From UBA1081 sp045636025 (GTDB taxonomy: Bacteria; Bacillota; Clostridia; Oscillospirales; Acutalibacteraceae), in the NCBI GenBank assembly GCA_045636025.1, contig JAZTWP010000077.1:1-64000 (forward strand): a DNA stretch of 64,000 nt, read 5' to 3'. Each line of letters opens with the position of its first letter. Position 1 is the first letter of the stretch. A program made the translations under genes and the position numbers. This document shows positions 51,835-60,392 of this stretch, one piece after another. The notes under the pieces are model-generated. The model worked only from the letters and a program-made list of their open reading frames with translations, ran no database searches and was not told where the DNA came from.

Positions 51835-53619
51835 TTATCCTAATCTTACGGTCATATCCTGCTGACCGCTCAAATTTCTAACTACTGTAGTCAATACATC
51901 TTTTACCATGGGGAAAATCATAGGTAAAACATTTTTGTATCCGTAAATGATTAGATTGTTGCCGTTGATTTCAATATTTGTGCCGATCAGATGGCCTATA
52001 AGTGGCGGACATTTATTTTCCGCTTCAATTATACAGTTCATCCATAACTTGCTTGTATTGGCAACTGTATTTGACTTAGGCTTTGAGGGAGCTTCATCAA
52101 ACACGGGTGCAGATTCTTCAACAGACAGTAATTCGTCAAACATAGGTTCATCTGCTATGAATTCCGCAGGTGCTTCATCAAATAACGGTATTGATGAAAC
52201 AGATGGTTCTTCGTCAAAATGCGGTTGTGATGATTCAGGCGGAACTTCATCAAAATAAGGCATATCATAAACGGGTTCACCGTCATAAGGTGCTGTTTCA
52301 GGTAACGGTATTTCATCAAAATCATCATATTCTGCACTGTCATCATCAAATACAAGCCCTGAAAGAATATCTTCTGTTGAAGGATTTTTTTGTTCAGCAA
52401 TAGGATCTTCTTTTTTGACTGATTTTTGTGTATTGATAACTGCTGAAGTATTTACTGCTATGTTACCGTTTTCAATTGCACTGAGTTTTTGCTCAAGTTT
52501 AGCAATTCTTGCATAAAGTGCGGTAATATCTGTTGAAACTTCCGGGGAACATATCTTTATGATTGCCATTTCTGTTTCAACACGTCTGTTCTGTGTTACT
52601 TTAATAGATGCAATCGTTGCTGAGAGAATATTCATTATGCTGAGAATTTCTTCAATTGAGAAAAGCTCTGAAATGTTTTTCAGTTCTTCAAGTTCTTCAT
52701 TCGTTGATACGAGAATATTTTCAGGATTGTTTACTGATTTGATTACCAGCAGACTTCTGAAATGGTTTGTAAGCTCTGTGCATAGTCTTTCTGTGTCACA
52801 TGATGAATTGTGAAGTTCATCAATGATTGAAAGTGCTTTTGATGTATCTTTGTTTTTGAATGCATATGACAGAGCAAACAAATAATCCTTGCTCATGATC
52901 CCTGCTGCATCTGATACAACTTTTTCATCAACATTTTCAGATATGCTGAGACATCTGTCAAAAATTGAAAGAGCATCACGCATACCGCCATCTGCAATTC
53001 TTGCAATAAGTGTTGCAGCTGTGTTGTCTATTGATACATTTTCCTGAGATGCAACATATTTAAGCCTGTCCACAATAGAATCGACTGAAATACGTCTGAA
53101 GTCAAATCTTTGACAACGTGAAAGTATTGTAGAAGGCAACTTCTGAACTTCTGTTGTTGCAAGAATGAATACAATGTGTTCTGGTGGCTCTTCAAGAGTT
53201 TTGAGCAAGGCGTTGAATGCTTCAATAGTGAGCATATGTACTTCGTCAATTATATAAACTCTGAATTTCGCCTGAGCGGGAGTGAATGCTGATTCTTCAC
53301 GCAATGCACGGATGTCGTCAATACCTCTGTTGCTTGCAGCGTCTATTTCAACAACATCAAGAACTGAACCTTCGTCAATACCTTTGCATATTTCACATTT
53401 ATTACAGGGGTTTCCGTTTACGGGATTGAGACAGTTTATTGCTTTTGAAAGAATTTTTGCACATGAAGTTTTGCCCGTGCCTCGTGATCCTGTAAAAAGG
53501 TAGGCATGAGCAAGTCTGTTTTCTTTAACTTCATTCATTAAAGTATCAGTTATGTGCGGCTGACCTGAAACATCTTCAAAAGTCTGAGGACGCCATTTTC
53601 TGTATAAAACCCTATACAA
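51835..53619 (-). CDS. dnaX: DNA polymerase III subunits gamma/tau
   Basis: Clamp-loader ATPase. The true start is TTG 53619 (YRVLYRKWRPQTFEDVSGQ) with GGGAG about 9 nt upstream; the frame continuing to 53748 is only the SRP RNA gene translated. 594 residues: Walker A SRGTGKTSCAKIL, zinc finger CNKCEICKGIDEG, Walker B VYIIDEVHML, SRC motif LSRCQRFDFR. The C-terminal linker (about 410-540) is acidic and has repeated FDExP-like units (YFDEVP, HFDEEP, LFDEAP, VFDEAP). An A7 tract at 52385-52391 lies in the linker; a -1 shift there would end after 12 codons, giving about 424 residues. Confidence 0.95.
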   Translation of the reverse strand: MYRVLYRKWRPQTFEDVSGQPHITDTLMNEVKENRLAHAYLFTGSRGTGKTSCAKILSKAINCLNPVNGNPCNKCEICKGIDEGSVLDVVEIDAASNRGIDDIRALREESAFTPAQAKFRVYIIDEVHMLTIEAFNALLKTLEEPPEHIVFILATTEVQKLPSTILSRCQRFDFRRISVDSIVDRLKYVASQENVSIDNTAATLIARIADGGMRDALSIFDRCLSISENVDEKVVSDAAGIMSKDYLFALSYAFKNKDTSKALSIIDELHNSSCDTERLCTELTNHFRSLLVIKSVNNPENILVSTNEELEELKNISELFSIEEILSIMNILSATIASIKVTQNRRVETEMAIIKICSPEVSTDITALYARIAKLEQKLSAIENGNIAVNTSAVINTQKSVKKEDPIAEQKNPSTEDILSGLVFDDDSAEYDDFDEIPLPETAPYDGEPVYDMPYFDEVPPESSQPHFDEEPSVSSIPLFDEAPAEFIADEPMFDELLSVEESAPVFDEAPSKPKSNTVANTSKLWMNCIIEAENKCPPLIGHLIGTNIEINGNNLIIYGYKNVLPMIFPMVKDVLTTVVRNLSGQQDMTVRLG

Positions 53620-53664
53620 TATACATAACTCCCGTCGCTGAGAATTTTTCGGTATAATATAAAA

Positions 53665-53803
53665 AGTCCATCCTCTGTCACACGGCGTGCAGGCGAACTG
53701 TATCGCACGGGCAGACCGTTTAATGCTGCTCGGTTCCCCGCCTGACATGGTTCACAGCGCTCCGTCGCACAGGACCAACACGCCGCATGACAGAAGTTGG
53801 ACT
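53665..53803 (-). ncRNA. ffs: Signal recognition particle RNA, small bacterial type
   Basis: A rod-like RNA of about 139 nt on the minus strand. The 5' end (AGTCCAACTTCTGTCA at 53803 downward) pairs with the 3' end (TGACAGAGGATGGACT, ending 53665) to close the rod, and CGGCGTG with CACGCCG continues it. The apical part carries the universal SRP core AACCATGTCAGG, a GGAAC-type loop region and AGCAGCAT. There is no room for an Alu domain. A T-run directly after 53665 can terminate it. A strong promoter lies just upstream. ffs upstream of dnaX is a conserved Firmicutes arrangement. Confidence 0.9.
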
Positions 53804-53817
53804 TCTATTTCTTAGGT

Positions 53818-53846
53818 ATTATAATATATTTTTTTAACAAAATCAA
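53818..53846 (-). promoter_or_regulatory. Sigma-A promoter of the SRP RNA gene
   Basis: Minus-strand TTGATT (53841-53846), 17 nt, TATAAT (53818-53823). Expected start near 53811, close to the mature 5' end. Confidence 0.8.
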
Positions 53847-53892
53847 TAGTTATTTGAAAAAAAATATAATATGTACCTCCGTTATGGAGGGA

Positions 53893-54021
53893 TCAGCAGT
53901 TTTTATTGTTCTTGTTATTTTTGTTTTCTTCTTTTTTGTTTTGATTGTTTTTGCAATCATTTGTGTTTTTATTCTGATTGTTGTTTTTTTCATTCTTATA
54001 ATTTTCATTATTTTTCTGCAT
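53893..54021 (-). CDS. Small Asn/Lys-rich protein (42 residues), unlisted ORF
   Basis: ATG 54021 to TGA 53893, in the otherwise gene-poor stretch between the SRP promoter and the symporter gene. AAAGG lies about 11 nt upstream. The peptide starts MQKNNENYKNEKNNNQNKN, is nearly all Asn, Lys, Gln and Glu, has two Cys (residues 23 and 42, the last residue), and no hydrophobic segment. AT-rich sequence could produce this composition by chance, which limits confidence. For: the ribosome binding site, a CCTCC/GGAGG hairpin after the stop, and Asn-rich small proteins being known in spore layers. I do not recognise a family. Confidence 0.5.
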   Translation of the reverse strand: MQKNNENYKNEKNNNQNKNTNDCKNNQNKKEENKNNKNNKNC

Positions 54022-54178
54022 ATGAATCGCTACCTTTCTTTTTGTGTTACTATTATTAGTAATATTAGTGTTTGTATGTATTCTGTTTTAATTAAATTTA
54101 TAAAATATATTTTTTCTATTGTTTTTTTTTGAGCATTGTGCTAATATTGAGTGTATCAAAAAAAGAAAAGGTGATTAA
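54022..54178. other. AT-rich intergenic stretch upstream of the symporter gene
   Basis: About 157 nt, strongly T-rich on the plus strand, no convincing ORF. A minus-strand CATACAAAC near 54074-54082 resembles a sigma-E -10 for the small Asn-rich ORF, but without a clear -35. The plus strand has TTGAGC near 54130 without a well-spaced -10. I see nothing else. Confidence 0.5.
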
Positions 54179-55813
54179 ATGAGTAAACTCAATGAATCCA
54201 AGATGCTGCATAAGCTTTTTGGAACAACACCGGGCAAAGGTGTTCAGCCTAAAGAAGCTTTTGCGTACAGTGTGGCAGGTTTTGGACAGAACTTTATCTG
54301 TACAATCATCGGTTCATACATAACCGTATTTATGACAGACGCGCTTCTCTTTGGTGCAGATGGCGTTAAAGTCGGTGGAATGGACGGTGCAATTGCTGTT
54401 GCAATTCTTATGCTTGCAGCCCGTGTTTTCGATGCGTTCAATGATCCCATAATGGGTTCTGTTGTTGACAGAACACGTACAAAATGGGGTAAATGCAGAC
54501 CCTATCTCAAATGGATGGCAATTCCTATAGGTATTATGACAATACTTTGCTTCCTTCCTGTTTATGATGCTCAGAGCATTTATGAAGGTTTGACCACTAC
54601 AAAAGTATTTATAATCATTGCTATTATTTATGTCGTCTGGAGTGTTGCTTATACAATTGCAGACGTTCCTTATTGGGGACTTTCTACATGTCTCACAAAT
54701 GATACTGAAACAAGGGGTAATATTCTTACTGTAGCACGTATGTTCTGTACTGTAGGTGCAGGTATTGTTACAGTTTTCATTCCAATGATAACAGGTGCTG
54801 TGACAGATAAGTTCAAGTATCATGATACAGCAGAAGACCTTGCGCTTATCGCAAAGGATAAGGCTGAAGCAATAGCAAATATGGTTGCTAACCAGGGTGT
54901 TAGTGCAAACGATGCTGCAAAGACATTTGTAAATACTGTTAAAGTAGGTATGGAAACTGCAAATGCGGATACTCTTAAGTGGGTGTACTTTATCAGTGCT
55001 GTTGTTCTTGTTGTTCTTGCTATTCCTATGTTCTTCTATGGTTTTAATAATACAGAAGAACGCTTTACATCTGAAGAAGAAGCTCCCTCACTCGGTCACA
55101 ACCTTAAGCTTCTCTTCAAGAATAAGGAACTTCTCCTTATCGTTCTTTCAGGTGTTCTCGGTGGTGCAAGAATGGTTTACTCATATACCGGTGGTCTTTA
55201 CTTTGCAAAGTATATTCTTCAGAATGAAGGTCTTTATGGTGTAATTACTCTTCTTGTTGTTCCGGGCGGTCTGGTTGCTTCTGTTCTTGTTCCTTGGATG
55301 TCTAAGAAGTTTACAAAGAAATGGTCATATATTGCCGTTCATATTTTCGGTGGTATAGTAATGACTATTATGTATTTTGTAGGTTATAAGGAAACATGGC
55401 AGATGATTGTCTGTGCGATCGGTCTCATTCTTCTTGGTATTCCTCAGGGTGTTAACAACATTATCACATATGCAATGATCGGTGATACTGTTGATTACCT
55501 TGAGTGGAAAACAGGTGAAAGAGGTGAAGGTATCTGTTTTGCAATGCAGACACTTATCAACAAGATTGGTATGGCTGTAGGTGCATTCATCGGTGTTCTT
55601 TCAATGAGCATTGCAGGTATCAATGCGAGAACATATGAAGTTCAGGATCCTCAGGCACTCTGGAATGTTCTTATTATTTCTGGTGTTGTAAGTATGTTTG
55701 CTTGCGCTGTTCCTATGTTCTTCTATACAATCACAGAAAAGAAACAGAAGGAAATGGTTGATGAAATCGCTGCAAGAAAGCTTGCTGCTAAATCTACTGA
55801 TTCTGCTGAATAA
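54179..55813 (+). CDS. GPH family sugar:cation symporter
   Basis: 544-residue MFS transporter of the glycoside-pentoside-hexuronide type, about 12 membrane helices. Cation-site helix LAARVFDAFNDPIMGSVVDR and TRTKWGKCRPYLKWMAIP are the family hallmarks, then IADVPYWGLSTCLTNDTETR, and AMIGDTVDYLEWKTGERGEG in the second half. A soluble insertion of about 70 residues (near 215-270) separates the halves. AAGGTGATTAA precedes ATG 54179. The substrate is not evident; the nearby FGGY kinase and glycosidases make an oligo- or monosaccharide likely. Confidence 0.92.
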   Translation: MSKLNESKMLHKLFGTTPGKGVQPKEAFAYSVAGFGQNFICTIIGSYITVFMTDALLFGADGVKVGGMDGAIAVAILMLAARVFDAFNDPIMGSVVDRTRTKWGKCRPYLKWMAIPIGIMTILCFLPVYDAQSIYEGLTTTKVFIIIAIIYVVWSVAYTIADVPYWGLSTCLTNDTETRGNILTVARMFCTVGAGIVTVFIPMITGAVTDKFKYHDTAEDLALIAKDKAEAIANMVANQGVSANDAAKTFVNTVKVGMETANADTLKWVYFISAVVLVVLAIPMFFYGFNNTEERFTSEEEAPSLGHNLKLLFKNKELLLIVLSGVLGGARMVYSYTGGLYFAKYILQNEGLYGVITLLVVPGGLVASVLVPWMSKKFTKKWSYIAVHIFGGIVMTIMYFVGYKETWQMIVCAIGLILLGIPQGVNNIITYAMIGDTVDYLEWKTGERGEGICFAMQTLINKIGMAVGAFIGVLSMSIAGINARTYEVQDPQALWNVLIISGVVSMFACAVPMFFYTITEKKQKEMVDEIAARKLAAKSTDSAE

Positions 55814-55830
55814 AAATTTAATAAAAATTT

Positions 55831-55859
55831 ATGCCGACACTTTTGTGCCGGCATTTTTT
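55831..55859. terminator. Terminator between symporter and dusB
   Basis: ATGCCGACAC (55831-55840) / GTGCCGGCAT (55845-55854), one internal mismatch, loop TTTT, T-run on the plus strand; an A-rich side allows limited use by dusB. Confidence 0.8.
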
Positions 55860-56823
55860 ATGTATTGTTTATTGTGATTTTATATGCAATTTCCTGAAGT
55901 TCTTCAATACTTTCGATTCCTGATAGCTGTCTTCTGTATTCAGCGGAACCTCTGAGGCCTTTTGTATACCAGAGTGCGTGTTTGCGTGCTTCACGGATTC
56001 CTATTTTTGTACCTCTTTCTTCACAGATATTGCTGATATGTTTTAGCATAATAATCATTCTCTGTGCAACAGGAGGCTCCGGAATTATTCTTTCATCCTT
56101 CATATATGCAGAAATCTGCTGAAATAACCAGGGCTTACCGAGTGCACCTCTGCCTATCATTACAAGATCACAGCCTGTTTCTTCATACATTTTAGCAGCA
56201 GAATAAATGTCGTCAATGTCGCCGTTGCCGATAACAGGAATTGATACAGCTTTTTTTACTTCTCTTATCAAATCTATATTTACCGGGGGAGCATACATCT
56301 GCTCTTTTGTCCTGCCGTGAATTGTAATTGCAGAAGAACCGTTTTGTTCTGCAATTTTTGCCATTTCAACGCAATTGATTGAATCGTTATCCCAGCCTGT
56401 TCTGATTTTTACTGTCACGGGAAGTGATGTTGCTTTGCATACTGAATTAATGATTCTGCCTGCAAGTTCAGGATTCTGCATAAGTCTGCTTCCTGCGCCG
56501 CCTTTGATGATTTTCGGAGCAGGGCATCCCATATTGATATCGATAATATCGGGATTCATTGATTCTGCAGATTTTGCAGCTATTGCCATTGTTTCAGGTT
56601 CATTGCCGAAAATCTGAATTGCAGCAGGATGTTCTTTTTCTGAAATCAACATCAGTTCTTCTGACTTTTTGTCACCCATTGAGACACCTTTTGCGCTAAC
56701 CATTTCGCTGACAGTATAAGCAGCACCAAAATCTTTGCATAATTCTCTGAATGTTTTATCCGCAACCCCTGCCATTGGAGCTAATGCGGCAGTTCTTTCT
56801 ATTTCAATGTTTCCGATTTTCAT
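55858..56823 (-). CDS. dusB: tRNA-dihydrouridine synthase, DusB type
   Basis: 321-residue FMN enzyme reducing uridines in the tRNA D-loop. AALAPMAGVADKTFRELCKD, IDINMGCPAPKIIKGGAGS with the catalytic Cys, ITIHGRTKEQMY and IGNGDIDDIYSA are typical. AAGGGA precedes ATG 56823. It diverges from polA. Confidence 0.94.
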   Translation of the reverse strand: MKIGNIEIERTAALAPMAGVADKTFRELCKDFGAAYTVSEMVSAKGVSMGDKKSEELMLISEKEHPAAIQIFGNEPETMAIAAKSAESMNPDIIDINMGCPAPKIIKGGAGSRLMQNPELAGRIINSVCKATSLPVTVKIRTGWDNDSINCVEMAKIAEQNGSSAITIHGRTKEQMYAPPVNIDLIREVKKAVSIPVIGNGDIDDIYSAAKMYEETGCDLVMIGRGALGKPWLFQQISAYMKDERIIPEPPVAQRMIIMLKHISNICEERGTKIGIREARKHALWYTKGLRGSAEYRRQLSGIESIEELQEIAYKITINNT

Positions 56824-56951
56824 AATAATTGTCCCTTAAATTTTTTTTATATTTTAACATATTTTTTTCTGTTTTGCATTACTTTTTTCAAAAAATATGT
56901 TATACTACAATAAAATAGCTTATTATGTGTATTTTGAAAGGCTGATATAAT

Positions 56952-59501
56952 TTGAAATTACTTGTTCTCGACGGTAACAGCATTGTAAACAGAGCTTTTT
57001 ACGGAATAAAAACTCTTTCCACTAAAGACGGACAGTTTACAAACGGTATCTTTGGCTTTATGAATATCCTTTTTTCATTGAGAGAGAATTATAATCCTGA
57101 TGCAGTTGCAATTGCATTTGATGTTCATGCTCCTACCTTCAGACATAAGATGTATACAGAATATAAAGGTAACAGAAAGGGAATGCCTGATGAGCTTGCA
57201 CAGCAGATGCCTGTACTTAAAGACCTTTTAAGATCGCTCGGTTATAAGCTTATAGAGTGCCCCGGGTGGGAAGCTGATGATATTATCGGTACTCTTGCAA
57301 AAAATTGTAACGACGGTGATTTTTGTTATATTGCAACCGGTGACAGAGATTCTCTTCAGCTTGTTAATAAAAAGGTAAATGTTTTGCTTGCGTCACCTAA
57401 AGGCGGCAAAACTGAAACTGTTGTTTATGATATTGATAAAATTATTGAAGATAAAGGTGTCGATCCTATTAAGCTTATTGAAGTAAAAGCTCTTATGGGA
57501 GATACATCTGACAATATACCCGGCGTTCAGGGAATCGGTGAGAAAACCGCTACAGATCTTATCAGAAAATATGATTCAATCGATTATATTTATGATAATT
57601 TTGATTCACTTCAACTTACCCCTTCTGTGAGAACAAAACTTGAAAACGGAAAAGATTCTGCATTCCTCAGCAGAAAGCTCGGGACAATCAGTACGGAAGC
57701 ACCTATTGAGCTTGATTATAATGCTTATGTTCCTGGAAAAACAGATGAATCACTTGCAAAATCAATTCTTACAAAGCTTGAAATGCAGAAGTTTATTGAT
57801 AAGCTCGGTCTTCGTAATGTTGTTATTACTGATGTTGATACAACAGATGTCAAAGCTGAATTTGCAGAAATGGCAGTTGAAGATATAATAACTTCTGTTA
57901 AATCAGAAAAGAAAATTTATTTTGTTTGTGATGAAAATTTTGATAATGCTTACATTAATTTTGGCACTAAAATCACATCGGTCAAGTTTTGTGAATTGAT
58001 TGAAATTCTTTCAGATGACTGTATAGAGAAATTTACAACAGATTGTAAATCATTGTTCTCATATTGCATTAAGAATAAGATAAGCGTCAGAAATATAGTT
58101 TTTGATATTCTTCTTGCAGGTTATCTCCTTAATCCCAATGCTTCAGATTATTCTGTTTCTGTATTGGCAGACAGTTATAAAGTGTCTGTTCTTACTGAGT
58201 CTGAAAGCCAGATTATCCGTGAGTGTGCAATGCTCAGAGAATTAACAGAAAAACTTGCTGCTGCAATAAAAGAAAACAATGAAGAAAGTCTTTTGAGTGA
58301 TATTGAAATTCCTCTTTCTGAAGTTCTTGCAGCAATGGAGATTGACGGTTTTAAGGTTGATTTCAGCGGTATATATGAATACGGTAAAATGCTTGAAGTA
58401 AGAATCAATAATCTTGTAACAGAGATTTATGGCTATTGTGGAGAAGAATTCAATCTTAATTCACCTAAACAATTAGGTATTATTCTTTTTGAAAAACTAC
58501 AGTTACCCGTAAAAAAGAAAACAAAGACAGGTTATTCAACCAATGCGGAAGTCCTTGAAAGTCTTTATGACGAACATCCTATAATTCCTGCAATACTTGA
58601 ATACAGAACCATTCAGAAGCTTAAATCAACTTACTGTGACGGTTTGATGAAAGTTGTTGCTTCAGACGGTAGAATTCATTCAACTTTCCAGCAGACAGAA
58701 ACCAGAACAGGCAGATTGTCATCAACAGAACCTAATCTGCAAAATATTCCTGTAAGGCAGGAACTTGGCAGGGAACTCAGAAAATTCTTTACTTGTGATG
58801 ACGGTAATGTTTTGATTGATGCTGACTATTCACAAATTGAACTTCGAGTTCTTGCAGATATCGCTGATGATGAAAATATGATATCTGCATTTAACAACGG
58901 CGATGATATACATTCAATAACTGCCTCTCAGGTCTTTAATCTTCCTCTTTCGATGATTACACCTGTTATGCGTAGCAGAGCAAAAGCTGTTAATTTCGGA
59001 ATTGTTTACGGTATAGGTGCTTTTTCTTTGAGTAAAGACATCAAAGTTGCTGTTTATGAAGCGAAACAGTATATCGAGAATTATCTCAATCATTATTCAG
59101 GAGTCAACAGGTATATGGAAGATGTTGTCATAAAAGCAAAAGAAGACGGTTTTGTCACAACTTTATTCAACAGACGCAGATATCTTCCTGAACTTTCCGC
59201 TTCAAACGCAATACAGCGTTCTTTTGGTGAAAGAGTTGCCCGTAATATGCCTATTCAGGGAACTGCTGCTGATATTATCAAAATCGCTATGGTCAAGGTG
59301 TTCAACAGGCTTCGTACTGAAAATATGAAATCAAGACTTATAATGCAGGTTCATGATGAACTTATTATTGAAGCCCCTGAAAATGAAGCAGACAGAGCAA
59401 TGCAGATTCTTAAAGAAGAAATGGAAAATGCTGTTAATATGAAAGTAAAACTTTCTGTTGATGCAAATATCGGTAAGACTTGGTATGAAGCAAAGGAGTA
59501 G
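56952..59501 (+). CDS. polA: DNA polymerase I
   Basis: 849 residues, TTG start with GAAAGG upstream. N-terminal 5' nuclease: LLVLDGNSIVNRAFYG, WEADDIIGTLAKN, GDTSDNIPGVQGIGEKTA. The middle 3'-5' exonuclease domain is present but its DxE catalytic motif is not visible (IYFVCDENFDNAYINFG), so proofreading is probably lost, as in Bacillus and Thermus Pol I. Polymerase domain: motif A DADYSQIELRVLAD, motif B RSRAKAVNFGIVYGIGAFS, motif C MQVHDELIIE. The next gene starts 6 nt downstream. Confidence 0.96.
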   Translation: MKLLVLDGNSIVNRAFYGIKTLSTKDGQFTNGIFGFMNILFSLRENYNPDAVAIAFDVHAPTFRHKMYTEYKGNRKGMPDELAQQMPVLKDLLRSLGYKLIECPGWEADDIIGTLAKNCNDGDFCYIATGDRDSLQLVNKKVNVLLASPKGGKTETVVYDIDKIIEDKGVDPIKLIEVKALMGDTSDNIPGVQGIGEKTATDLIRKYDSIDYIYDNFDSLQLTPSVRTKLENGKDSAFLSRKLGTISTEAPIELDYNAYVPGKTDESLAKSILTKLEMQKFIDKLGLRNVVITDVDTTDVKAEFAEMAVEDIITSVKSEKKIYFVCDENFDNAYINFGTKITSVKFCELIEILSDDCIEKFTTDCKSLFSYCIKNKISVRNIVFDILLAGYLLNPNASDYSVSVLADSYKVSVLTESESQIIRECAMLRELTEKLAAAIKENNEESLLSDIEIPLSEVLAAMEIDGFKVDFSGIYEYGKMLEVRINNLVTEIYGYCGEEFNLNSPKQLGIILFEKLQLPVKKKTKTGYSTNAEVLESLYDEHPIIPAILEYRTIQKLKSTYCDGLMKVVASDGRIHSTFQQTETRTGRLSSTEPNLQNIPVRQELGRELRKFFTCDDGNVLIDADYSQIELRVLADIADDENMISAFNNGDDIHSITASQVFNLPLSMITPVMRSRAKAVNFGIVYGIGAFSLSKDIKVAVYEAKQYIENYLNHYSGVNRYMEDVVIKAKEDGFVTTLFNRRRYLPELSASNAIQRSFGERVARNMPIQGTAADIIKIAMVKVFNRLRTENMKSRLIMQVHDELIIEAPENEADRAMQILKEEMENAVNMKVKLSVDANIGKTWYEAKE

Positions 59502-59507
59502 TATTTT

Positions 59508-60392
59508 ATGAATATTCTTTTTGTTTGTATGGGAAATACCTGCAGAAGTCCGATGGCAGAGCATATCTTCAGGAAAAAAGCTGCTCATTTTAAGGGATAT
59601 TTTAATGTTAACAGTTTCGGTTTTGCTGCAGTTGACGGAACTCCTGCGAGTGAAAATGCAGTTATTGCAATGCAGAACAGAGGTATTGATATTTCATCGC
59701 ACAAGTCATATAAAATTTCTGCAAACATAATTGCATCTGCTGACTACATTTTCTGTATGTCAGAATATATTTATTCAATTGTGGTTGTTGCTGCTCCTGA
59801 AAAGACATTTTTGTTCGGTGGAGGGATAGAAGACCCTTATGGCGGTAGCGTTGAAGATTATGAACGCTGCGCAGATATTATTGCTGATGAAATTGATAAA
59901 CTTTTAGCTTCTGATATGTTTTTTGAAACAAGACTTATGGAGTATAAAGATATCAGTGCAATTTCCGATATTGAACAAAGCATTTTTTCTGATCCTTGGA
60001 GTGAAAATTCTTTTTATGCACATATTTCATTGGAATATTCAAGAAGCTTTGTTACAACATTTCTCGGAAAACCTGTCGGCTATATTTGTTGTGAATATCT
60101 TATTCAAGAAATGAATCTTCTAAAAATTGCTGTTGATAATAAAATGCGCAAAAGAGGAATTGCAGAACGACTCATGACATTGATGTGTGATATTTGTTCA
60201 TATCTTGATGTTATTACAATTTTTCTTGAAGTCAGGGTTTCAAACAATCCTGCTCAGAGTCTGTATAAAAAATTCGGATTTAGAAATGAAGGTATCAGAA
60301 AGGGGTATTATTCCAAACCTACCGAAGATGCCTGTGTAATGACTAAATATTTTGTAAGTGAGGAATTGCTTAATGAAAATTCTTGCTATTGA
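59508..60392 (+). CDS. Fusion: LMW protein phosphatase (YwlE-like) and RimI acetyltransferase
   Basis: One 294-residue frame with two domains. Residues 1-140 are a low-molecular-weight phosphatase: P-loop VCMGNTCRSPMAEH, with Asp in EDPYGGSVEDY. The Thr of CxGNTCRSP is the residue that gives Bacillus YwlE preference for phospho-arginine, where tyrosine phosphatases have Ile. Residues about 143-288 are GNAT/RimI: NLLKIAVDNKMRKRGIAERL, LEVRVSNNPAQSLYKKFGF, RKGYYSKPTEDACVM. RimI acetylates the N-terminus of ribosomal S18 and its gene usually neighbours tsaD, as here (overlap of 20 nt). No separate ribosome binding site for the RimI half is seen. Fusion of these domains is unusual. Confidence 0.9.
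   Translation: MNILFVCMGNTCRSPMAEHIFRKKAAHFKGYFNVNSFGFAAVDGTPASENAVIAMQNRGIDISSHKSYKISANIIASADYIFCMSEYIYSIVVVAAPEKTFLFGGGIEDPYGGSVEDYERCADIIADEIDKLLASDMFFETRLMEYKDISAISDIEQSIFSDPWSENSFYAHISLEYSRSFVTTFLGKPVGYICCEYLIQEMNLLKIAVDNKMRKRGIAERLMTLMCDICSYLDVITIFLEVRVSNNPAQSLYKKFGFRNEGIRKGYYSKPTEDACVMTKYFVSEELLNENSCY

Noticed and set aside
53665..53803. Possible tRNA or tmRNA in the GC-rich block before dnaX
   Set aside because: No T-loop or acceptor stem; the self-complementary rod and core motif fit SRP RNA.
53797..54132. 111-residue plus-strand frame rich in Phe, Ile and Val, resembling a membrane protein
   Set aside because: It starts inside the SRP RNA gene and its hydrophobic composition is simply T-rich sequence; the opposite strand has a better-supported small frame.
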